Shown: positions 54,412 through 64,000 of the stretch, one piece after another | Layout: each line of letters opens with the position of its first letter | How positions within the stretch are numbered: position 1 is the first letter of the stretch | Assembly (NCBI GenBank): GCA_963402885.1 | Contig: OY727094.1 | Coordinates: 11,906,501 to 11,970,500 of the forward strand | Direction: 5' to 3' | Length of the DNA: 64,000 nt | DNA from: Antedon bifida | Taxonomy: Eukaryota > Echinodermata > Crinoidea > Comatulida > Antedonidae | The notes under the pieces: model-generated | What the model was told of the DNA's origin: nothing | The model's database searches: none | What the model saw: only the letters and a program-made list of their open reading frames with translations | Made by a program: the position numbers and the translations under genes

Positions 54412-55950
54412 CTATTGAAAATATTAAATAATAAACAAAGTTACAAAACATGTACATCATATTCCTTAATATCTAACACACAAAATGACTAATATTAATA
54501 ATCTTATAAATATCCTTAATTTAATAAAAGTTAATATTTTTTCAATGTTGAAAATAATTTTTCTAATTAACAATAATCAATTTTAAATGATTATTTCTAC
54601 AAAGCATTGTAAAATGTAATGTTATAATGTATAGTTTTGTGTAAACTATTCTTATGATCAAGGTATACTTAAATTCTGAAATATAAAACAGATTATACTA
54701 ACTATATCATCTATAATCAATTTTATTTTGAAATACTTGGATTGAATGCAAACTATTGTGTAAAGAAAAGGTATCCTACATGTTTTAAACAATTTCATTT
54801 ATAGGATTATTTTACAGTGCAATTATAAAACTGGACAATTTATTTTCAATTTCAAATTGGGTTGTAGTTTTTTTAAGACATTTTTTCACTATTCAATTGC
54901 ACCACTCCAACTTGTTGTAATAGCCGTACTTGTTGATAATCATTTAGGCCTACTGTTATTAGTGTGTTTTGTGTGTAGGCATTTCTATTTTGTACACAAT
55001 GTTGAAAGAGTAATCATCATTATTAATCACAATTGTTTAGTATTTTCTATCATTTTATTTTGCCGTGTAAAAAATATATAATAAAATTATGAAATCAATC
55101 AAATTAATCAATTAAAACTTAATGTCTTTATAACGAAAAATTATATAATATACTAATTTTCAGCATTAACTTGATATACATTTGGCATCTATGAAATAAT
55201 AACAGACAGTATGTTATCATAATCATTGAAAGAATAACAATTATTATTGCTATTATACTATGTTATACCGACTGTAGTCAAGTACTAAAGAAAAATAGAT
55301 AAATTAGGCCTGAACATAACATACTAATTATGTGCCAGTTAAATGAGCAAACATTTTTTAAGCTTTTAATGTGATTATTTTCCATCCTTTATACAGTACA
55401 AGTTTAATTTGTTGATTCAGTTAACTATTTATTAGTGTATATAGTGATAGTGTGTCTTAATTATATTATCACAATTATTATGAATTTGATAGTATACATT
55501 AAATATAACCCAAATCTAATCTTAATGATTTCATTCACAACATTTTCTTCTTGTGAACTTGGTTTGTTTCTGATATTTTTAAAATTATCCCATAATGAGG
55601 ATTATTGAGAACATCCATCTTGAAATAAATGAATCCACAAAATCCTACTATGTAGAGTTCACCAATAACTTTAAATATTTCAGAATCTGAAAGAGTTTCT
55701 CATACATTTCAAAAACACAACAAAGACACAACAAAGACACTGCAGTACAATAATAGAACAAAGTGATAAAACATTAAAACATTAATCCTCTCAACATTTT
55801 AAAAATTGTTGTTTTACTCTTTTAAGATTTAGAGTGTCATAATATCAATATCAATTCTTTATTTATTTGTAATTTAAATATTCTTATGTTTCCTCATCTT
55901 TATTGTTTCAAATTAATTAATCAAATTTCAGCATATCACCGGGCGCTTTC
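54412..55950. other. Intron-like or intergenic
   Basis: AT-rich; no exon or delimited repeat supported. Confidence 0.4.
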
Positions 55951-56102
55951 AAATTCATGTTCTGTGCCTGTTGTGTTTATATGGTAAAAACAGTTCTTTC
56001 TGTCATGTTGCTCAATCTTAAGCTATAAATTCATGTTCTGTGCCTGTTGTGTTTATATGGTAAAAACAGTTCTTTCTGTCATGTTGCTCAATCTTAAGCT
56101 AT
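55951..56102. repeat. Perfect 76-bp tandem duplication
   Basis: AAATTCATGTTCTGTGCCTG starts both copies, at 55951 and 56027. I see no difference between them, so the duplication is recent or is an assembly artefact. Confidence 0.85.
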
Positions 56103-56185
56103 GTCTACACTATCACTACACCAGTTTGAAAAAAAAAGTGTGCTATGCCCAAATATGGTTGGTACCCGCTGGAAAAAAGCTCGAC

Positions 56186-57821
56186 GTCGAACTTGCAGTT
56201 AGTTACCGACAGTAATTCAATAGTATTTAGACAATGCGTCGATACTAAATCGACAGTATTTTGAGGATCTTTAAACAATAGAAGCAAGCAAAAACTAATT
56301 GGATTTACTATAAATAAACAGTTGACACGCGCTATCCTAATTAAGGCGGTTTATTCAAAAGAAGCGTTTTCTTTGAAGAATGACAATTTGCCGTCACATC
56401 GGTGACTTCCCTTACCCGCCTGATAAGGTGATCCGCCCACACCATGTGCCGCGTGTTGACCGACTATTAGTGTCCGATGTTTACAATTACAATCTTTGCC
56501 CGAGAAAAAAAAAACTTGACGTTTTTTTTTGTATATACAATACACGTAGGCCTAGCTTGCCGAGTGCCTAGCCTAGCCTACACTAGTATTAATAATATAT
56601 TGATAATAATGTATATTAATAAAAAATAAAAATTATAATCAAATACTGTATATCACATGACGTACAGAATTCCATTACGTTCTGTATAACTCTCTACCCA
56701 ACACGTTTTATTAGCGAGGTCATGTCACGTTCGCATTAGCCTATCTATTTGCATGCTTTCCTCGAGTTTCAACTTAACCACTGGCAATTACAGTATTGTG
56801 AAAAAAAAAATATACCCGATAACGTACACATAGTCTTACGGTTTTTTAAAAATGTATTCATAAACACGCCCCATATCATAGCAACCCATCCTATGTTTAT
56901 AGATTCGTAAAATGGTAAAATAGTATAGTCCATTTTTATAGACCTAACATGTTCCCAGCGCATAAGAGCCATTAGCAGCACATGGTTTAACAGCGACGCA
57001 GACTTCTCCCTTGTTAGCGGCGGCGTGTTAAAGACATTTTTGGCATTCCATTTCTCTTTGAAATACTACTTAGCACCCACTCCACTACTGCAACGTACGT
57101 ACGTTAACAACAAACAGTAACCTATGTATGATTATGAAAACTAATTTGAAATACATTTTGGTAATTAAACATTTATTAATTAAGTCATAAATATACATTC
57201 AAGCATAATTTAAAATTTAATTTTAAAATGTATTTTCGTTAGCCAAGGAAGTAAATTATACAACAATAGGTCCAATACACTACCAGCAAAATTAATCACA
57301 AACATTTCGCAAACTTCACGCATCGTTAAGCTCTTCATAAATCCAAATTGTATTTTAGGATGTCACAATCAAAGTGTTAAAATGATAACATTGTTGCTCG
57401 CTCAAGTGGATTGCCTGCAGATTACTGAAGCCGGCTCGGGATCGTTATATATAATTATATAGAAAAGGTTTCGCAAAAAATGTGTATCAAATACAGTGGT
57501 AAATGTTTCGATTCAAGATTATAGGGTGGTGCGCGGATCGATGATTAGCCTTCAAAAGATTTTGAAGTATTGCACACTATATATTAATAGTGTGCAATCG
57601 GACCACAAGACCCCGACCAAGCGCTAACGTCTATTGTGATTCACCGATTAATTCCACCCAATTGCTACAGTATTACAAATGATCAAATTAATATAGGCCT
57701 ACAGATTATTGTATAGTTTATTATTTACGGTTTACTAAAACATTAAGACTCTATTAAAACAAAATTTCAATAAATTCTTTTATTTAAAAACTTAATTATT
57801 TACAAACATTGCTGATAAAAG
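56186..57821. other. Non-coding, with a hairpin
   Basis: No exon I can defend. A palindrome TTGCACACTATATATTAATA then GTGTGCAA lies at about 57574-57601. An early relative of the 445-bp satellite appears near 57294-57345. Confidence 0.4.
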
Positions 57822-58199
57822 TTTGCGGTACACCACGTGTATTAATGTGGCTGGCATCATCCCCGCCAATATTGTTTATGAGAATGGAATCGTCGGAGAC
57901 GGATTGCCACTTATACATGGGCTCAATGCCGGTGGCCACACAAAAACCATTCAATTTGACAGGTCAGTTTATATTTTATATAAACTTTTTTTATTTAAAT
58001 AAAAGTGATGAATGATTTATTAAAGCGTTATTAATTAATAATAAGAATTAGTTATTATGAAATTTGTTTTTATTTACTTCTTAGATCACAGACACTCTAC
58101 GTTGATATCAAAGACATCGTGATGCGCATGGTGATGCTTAACGAAGGTGCTGAGACTGGCCTTATAATATCCATTGCGAATAGATCAGACCACGACTAA
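57822..58199 (+). CDS. Last two exons of an unrecognised gene
   Basis: Exon 57822-57962 ends FDR across a GTCAGT donor. Exon 58085-58199 follows a TTCTTAG acceptor and ends at TAA. The joined frame contains ANIVYENGIVGDGLPLIHGL, then QTLYVDIKDIVMRMVMLNEG and TGLIISIANRSDHD before the stop. Splice phase and composition look like real coding sequence. I do not recognise the domain. The 5' boundary is uncertain because the acceptor before 57822 is weak and a stop lies shortly upstream. The gene may belong to the surrounding possible transposon. Confidence 0.55.
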
Positions 58200-58299
58200 A
58201 CTTCACCAATCAAACCATGGAGGATTTCAATTCAAACAAAACTGCTCTTTTCAGAGCAACTTATAAGACAAAGAGATTTGATAATGCATTTGTTTGTTT

Positions 58300-60115
58300 G
58301 TTTATTCATTTCCACTGAGCATTAGCGAATTTACACAAATGTCACACATCGTTAAGCTTACACCATTCATACAATTATTTCACTAAAAAGCTGATTCAAT
58401 ATTCAAATCGGCTTTCAATTTTCGATACAGATAATGATTAAAAACGTAATGAAGTCACATTACTACCGAGAGGGCAAACAGCGATCGCAAATCCATTCAC
58501 ATTTCTTATTCGCCTTCCTACCAGTACCAGCAACATTTGTAAATACAATTAATTGAATCACATAAACATTTTGCAAATGTCACGCATCGTTAAGTTCATT
58601 CATAAAACGAATGCAGTGTTTTATTTCAATCACTAAAAAGCTAATTCAACATTAAAGTTGGTTTTTCAATTTTCACTGCAGTAATGACTATTAAGTATTA
58701 ATTATTGATTTTTATATCGGTTTTTTTTTAAAGTATTTTATAAATATTGGAATTAAATTATATAGGCCTAGTATATTTCAACAAATTATTCTAAATTTGG
58801 ACAAATTGTTAAAATTTTCTGTTTAAAACAAAGTATGAGTAAAATTATTTTGACCCCCAAAAACCTGTTTGCGCTATGCATTAAGTCACACAGTGTTACG
58901 TCACATTACAACCGAGGGAGGACAAACAGCGATCGGAAATCCATTCAAATTTCTTATTCGCCTTCCTACCAGTACCAGCAACATTTGTAAATACAATTAA
59001 TTGAATCACATAAACATTTTGCAAATGTCACGCATCGTTAAGCTCATTCATAAAACGAATGCAGTGTTTTATTTCAATCACTAAAAAGCTAATTCAACAT
59101 TAAAGTTGGTTTTAAATTTTCACTGCAGTAATGACTATTAATTATTGATTTTTATATCGTTTTTTTTTTTTCGAAAAAGTATTTTTTAAATATTGGAATT
59201 AAATTATATCTATTTGAACAAATTCTTCAAAATTTTTGTAATTTTCTGTTTAAATAATATTAACGCGAGACCAATCGGTTAATTCGTTGTATTGGTTTTA
59301 TTATTGCTATTAATTATTAATTTTTATATCGGTTTTTTTTTTAAAGTATTTTATAAATATTGGAATAAAATTATATAGGCCTATATTTCAACAAATTATT
59401 CTAAAGTTGTACAAATTGTTTTAATTTTCTGTTTAAAACAAATATTAAGTATGAGTAAATTTATTTTGACCCCCAAAACCTGTTTGCGCTATGCATTAAG
59501 TCACACAGTGTTACGTCACATTACTACCGAGAGGGCAAACAGCGATCGGAAATCCATTCACATTTCTTATTCGCCTTCCTACCAGTACCAGCAACATTTG
59601 TAAATACAATTAATTGAATCACATAAACATGTTGCAAACGTCACGCATCGTTAAGCTCATTCATAAAACGAATGCAGTGTTTTATTTCAATCACTAAAAA
59701 GCTAATTTAACATTAAAGTTGGTTTTCAATTTTCACTGCAGTAATGACTAATAATTAATATTGATTTTTATATCGGTTTTTTTTAAAGTATTTTATAAAT
59801 ATTGGAATTAAATTATATAGGCCTATATTTTTACAAATTATTCTAAATTTGGACAAATTGTTTTAATTTTCTGTTTAAAACAAATATTAAGTATGAGTAA
59901 ATTTATTTTGACCCCCAAAAACCTGTTTGCGCTATGCATTAAGTCACACAGTGTTACGTCACATTACTACCGAGAGGGCAAACAACGATCGGAAATCCAT
60001 TCACATTTCTTATTCGCCTTCCTACCAGTACCAGCAGCATTTGTAAATACAATTGAATCACATAAACATTTTGCAAATGCCACGCATCGTTAAGCTCATG
60101 GCTATTACGATACCC
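58300..60115. repeat. Satellite of about 445 bp, four copies
   Basis: GTCACATTAC followed by ACCGAG marks copies at about 58454, 58900, 59515 and 59958 (spacings 446, 615 and 443). The long interval contains an extra internal duplication (about 59140-59420). Each unit carries CACGCATCGTTAAG and CACTAAAAAGCT. A diverged partial copy precedes the array at about 58320. Confidence 0.85.
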
Positions 60116-60512
60116 TTTCATGGTGACTTCATTAAAATATTTTCGTTTCACTATTCCAATTTTGTATTTTTGTATTATGTATTCATGTGAATAAATCGAT
60201 TGGTCAAACTTGCTTGATCAATATAATATAGCATCATGAGCGTTTTATTTCACTGAAAAGTTAGATTTATAAACACGAATAGTCAATAATGCAAAATAAA
60301 TTCTTTTCAAGCTCGATAAAGGTTAACGTTAACGTCATGGGGTTGTGTTTAAAATGTATTTAAAACATGTTTTAACATGACCAAAAAAATGTAAAAAATA
60401 AAACAACATTCAAAATGAATTAAAATGATAATTTAAAAACAACATTAAAAAGAAAATTAAAAAAATGTGAAACAAATTAATTAAGATTATTATCACATTG
60501 TACATGTGCCCC
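60116..60512. other. Non-coding spacer between satellites
   Basis: A-rich sequence; nothing recognised. Confidence 0.4.
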
Positions 60513-61480
60513 TACCATGGAGCAATCACTCCATGGTATAGAACACAATGTCGATAACATTTCGACATCGAATTGCTATCGTCTGGCTTACGTAGCAGAA
60601 TTAGCGATACACGTGTACAATACAAAAATAAGATCACTTGAATTTATTACCCAGGATGTCCACATTTCCTCAAAATACGTGTGGTGTAAAATTTTATAAC
60701 CAAAAAAAATGAAACAACAAGATTAATAACATTTAGTTAAAACTGTGGCCCTGTTCTGCCATGGAGTAATTACTCCATGGTAGAACACAATGTCGATAAC
60801 ATTTCGACATCGAAATGCTATCGTCTGGCTTACGTAACAGAATCCACGACGCTCATTCAGGGTGCAATAAAAATAAAAATGAGATCGCTTGCTTTTAATT
60901 AACTATCCTCGAAATGCGTGCCGTGTATAAAAAAAAACAATTATTAAGATTAATAATAATCTTCAGTTAACTTGTCGTCGAACTGTGACCTGTTCTACCA
61001 TGGAGTAATCACTCCATGGTAGAACACAATGTCGATAACATTTCGACATCGAATTGCTATCGTCTGGCTTACGTAACAGAATTAGCGATACACGTGTACA
61101 ATACAAAAATAAGATCACTTGAATTTATTACCCAGGATGTCCACTTTTCTTCCAAATTTCGTGTGGTGTAAAATTTTATAACCAAACAAAATGAAACAAC
61201 AATATTAATAATATTTAGTTAAAACTGTGGCCCTGTTCTACCATGGAGTAATCACTCCATGGTAGGACACAATGTCGATAACATTTCGACATCGAAATGC
61301 TATCGTCTGGCTTACGTAACAGAATCCACGACGCTCATTCAGGGTACAATAAAAATAAAAATGAGATCGCTTGCTTTTAATTAACTATCCTCGAAATGCG
61401 TGCCGTGTATAAAAAAAATAAAAACAATAATTACGAATAATAACCTTCAGTTAACTCGTAGTTATCGAAAAAAAAGAATC
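60513..61480. repeat. Hairpin satellite with dimeric higher-order unit
   Basis: Units of about 240 bp begin with the hairpin CCATGGAGTAATCACTCCAT and then GTCGATAACATTTCGACATC. Starts are near 60515, 60759, 60998 and 61241. Two unit types alternate (one with AGCGATACACGTGTACAATA, one with CCACGACGCTCATTCAGGGT), giving a 480-485-bp dimer present twice. Confidence 0.85.
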
Positions 61481-62020
61481 TTCTGTTAACTCGTCGTAGA
61501 ACTGTGACCCTGTTCTAGTATAAACATTCTATGGTAGAACACAATGTCGATAACTTTTCGACATCGAACTGCTATCTGAATCCTTATAGTACAATACAGA
61601 AATCAAAATTAATGAGATCGCTTGCTTTTATTATACCCAACTATCCTCGAAATACGTGGTGTATACATCGGAACGAAATGAAACAATCAGATTAATAATA
61701 TTCAGTTCACTTGTACAACTGCGACCGTGTTCTTCAATAAAGTCATCACTCCATTGTAGAACACATTGTCGATAACTTTTCGACATCGAACTGTTATCGT
61801 CTACTGAGGGTAAGGCCTACATAGGACTACACGTCAATAAGAGCGCATGTTTTATCACCATACTAGAAATGGATATGGGGTAAACTATACAAAAAAACTA
61901 TTACAATACATTTTAGGTTAACTCATCATGTTAGTTGCCATTAATAACTCAACAGTTCAACAACATTCAATGTCGATCAATTTCCGACATCGAATTGCTA
62001 TCGTTTATTAAATGGAGTAA
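61481..62020. repeat. Degenerate continuation of the hairpin satellite
   Basis: Copies near 61510, 61730 and 61955 keep the TGTCGATAAC...TCGACATCG hairpin but have lost most of the CCATGG hairpin. The array therefore decays towards its right side. Confidence 0.7.
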
Positions 62021-62760
62021 CAATAATATGGAAGGAGCTAATTTCGTATGTGTTTGTTATCGAAATGTGTAGTAATAGTATGTAATACACAAAATTAAAT
62101 TTTATTCAGCTGTTTCAGTGTGCGGTTAGGCCTACATTAAAAATGTTACTCATTTTCGGGGTACTGTAGGCGCGCCTATGTTACAGCAGCAGGTATGTCA
62201 CTAAACAACACCACCACCACGCGTCGATACGTACTTCGTAGACTACTGACTGCACTCTGGCCGCCGCCGTGGCGACATCGAACTGTCATCGTTTTGATAA
62301 CGAATCTGCTTACCAGTAAAATACTGTTTGTTTTCATTATTAAATTAACTATTTTGAACCACAAACATTTAAATAGCTAAAATCTAGTCTTAGGCCATGG
62401 TCAGGTTTATAATACACAGAGACCTAGGCCTAGCCTTGATTAAGTTTTCTTCCAAGCCTAACGTGGGCCTGTGGAGGAGGCCTAAAAGATAGCTTGATAT
62501 TATTTGCGTAGCCTATAATTTTCGTTGTTAAACAAATATAGGGGGCACAATTGATGGAAAATAACTATGTTTAAGTCTTGTAAATGCAAATCTGTCAATC
62601 AAAACATAACACACCCAACAATTCAAAGGGAGATAAACAACTTATCAGCTCTTATCGGGTGTGAAGTGTGCCTGTATCGGAGCTTCCTGGCAACATATAT
62701 TTGGTGATTTCCCTAATCTACAAATAGACGTCGACGCGGTAGCGCGTTTGTGTCTAAACT
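62021..62760. other. Non-coding gap
   Basis: No exon supported. A single GCGACATCGAACTG(T)CATCG phrase near 62271-62290 is a last trace of the hairpin satellite. Confidence 0.4.
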
Positions 62761-62900
62761 GTCGAACTTTTTTCCAGCGGGTAGTGATGTGCCCAAATAT
62801 CATCATCACCATATATGTGCACATCACATTTATTTCTCACATAAAGTTTGATAGTGGTAGACAGAGCTTTATAATGATCTACAGTAGTTCAACATTTTGA

Positions 62901-63235
62901 AAGTTATGTAATATTATATAATGGGTGTGGCTTAAGTAATGGCATCATTATATTGTTCAAATTATATTTTATATAGTTCCATGGTTTTGTACATGTCAGC
63001 TTTAATTTAATACCAAACATGCCATATTAATTTGATTTCTTAAATTTTCCCACGAAGTTATGTAATATATAATGGGTGTGGCTTTGATAACGTCATTATA
63101 TTGTGAAATTATATTTTTCTCGTCATAAGCTATGATTTGATACCAAACTTGACATATTTTTCTAATTTCTATTTTTTAGATATTTTTACATAGTTACATA
63201 ATATATTATGACGTCATTAAATTGTTCGAATTTTT
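62901..63235. repeat. Diverged tandem repeat, three units
   Basis: AGTTATGTAATAT...ATAATGGGTGTGGCT starts units near 62902 and 63056. A third, AGTTACATAATATATTATGACG, is at 63192. Spacings are about 154 and 136 bp. Confidence 0.7.
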
Positions 63236-64000
63236 GGGCACCCTTTCTAGAATTGTTAGTTAGGTCCTAAAGAAGGTTTCTGCCAAGTTTGGTGCTTTTG
63301 TCACGAAGTGCACAAAAAAAGTGCTAAGCGACCTGACAAAATTGTCTTTTTAGAAAACGCATGGACAATGCAAATTAACAATGTACTGTTCCTCAATTTA
63401 ATAAAAATCGGCGCCGCCTAAAAATCCTACCTAGGCTAGGCCTAGTAGGTGACGACACATGTTAGTGGTTAGCCTAATTTAGCCGGACGAGACGACAACG
63501 TGCGCCGAATAGACATCGGAGTGGAGTCTAGTTTCGGCAGCCTAGGCTTACTCTAAATTATTTAATCCTACCTTTGCTTAGCGAATTATAAATACGCCGA
63601 CATAAACATAAAAAAATATATGAAAAATCAATATATTCCATGTTAAGATTTAACATAGGCCTAGTCCTAGGCCCAATTATTACGACATGTCACTGTGTAA
63701 AGAAAATGGCCCTAGTATTCTGTAGCTAACCCCGACCATAATTAATTTTGAGTGAAAAAAACATGTGCTACATATGGGTACTGTTAATTTGGAGAGAGAG
63801 TATCGCGTTTCATGTCATAAGACACAAAATCTAGGTAAACGATCTTCGTCGCGTTTTCCAGGCCTGCCATAATATCACCAAAAAAAATTCTAGGTCTGTG
63901 CACAATCGATGATAACTATATTTAGAATGTTAACGATCTTTTGTTTCCTGCATCGTTTCTGGTTCGACTGGACGTTTTATTTTTAGAAGCTGGCCTAAGC
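63236..64000. other. Right edge, no gene recognised
   Basis: Mixed AT-rich and AGGCCTA-containing sequence. No exon or repeat boundary could be supported. Confidence 0.35.

Larger units (their letters stand above)
56165..62781. mobile_element. Possible 6.6-kb TA-flanked DNA element
   Basis: CCCGCTGGAAAAAAGCTCGA at 56165 is matched, inverted and with one mismatch over 21 bp, at 62761-62781. TA lies immediately outside both ends (56163-56164 and 62782-62783), the target of Tc1/mariner-like and some other transposons. Inside are an unrecognised two-exon coding segment and two satellite families. No transposase is recognised, so two independent short repeats remain possible. Confidence 0.4.

Noticed and set aside
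56380..56571. Cys/His-containing ORFs on both strands as a THAP-like finger
   Set aside because: Spacing of the cysteines and histidines does not fit THAP or any other finger I know.

Overview
This is an AT-rich eukaryotic window, most likely from a marine invertebrate deuterostome. The evidence is indirect: an intact LTR element of the Gmr1-like kind (Ty3/gypsy with integrase before reverse transcriptase, described mainly from deuterostomes), frequent AGGCCTA-rich tracts, spliced genes with long introns, and dense DNA transposons. An echinoderm is my best guess; no species call is supported. No rRNA, tRNA or CRISPR was recognised.

Layout. 1-7506: a hAT-type MITE (253-449) and a young, complete Ty3/gypsy element (1384-7501, minus strand, near-identical LTRs, 5-bp target duplication). 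7507-26267: intron-like sequence with ankyrin exons at 13942-14040 and 21924-22022, a possible further exon at 25241-25384, Penelope-like and LINE relics near 11.4-12.4 kb, a piggyBac-type MITE (12753-13356), foldback and palindromic arrays and tandem repeats. 26268-29176: a broken second Ty3/gypsy element. 30374-34416: a 525-bp tandem duplication, one copy of which is interrupted by a 5'-truncated LINE. 34702-35760 and 35903-38921: two non-autonomous DNA elements.

The centrepiece is 38946-51316, a 12.37-kb DNA transposon bounded by perfect 33-bp terminal inverted repeats and inserted in an 84-bp minisatellite. It carries two overlapping plus-strand genes: a ubiquitin-peptidase-like cysteine protease, and a DDE-type protein with IQ, BRCT and HMG-box regions. 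A convergent, spliced minus-strand gene has a Tudor-knot/chromo-barrel-like N-terminus. The element also holds a 21-bp satellite array upstream of the first gene and a 63-bp near-perfect palindrome between the convergent genes. I cannot place it in a named superfamily; it is the best candidate here for an undescribed system.

51317-64000: the rest of the minisatellite, a third ankyrin exon (54313-54411), then a possible TA-flanked 6.6-kb element (56165-62781) with an unrecognised two-exon coding segment and two satellite families, one a hairpin dimer array. The ankyrin exons are all on the minus strand, each 99 bp and phase 0, so they probably belong to one host gene whose large intron received the 12.4-kb transposon.
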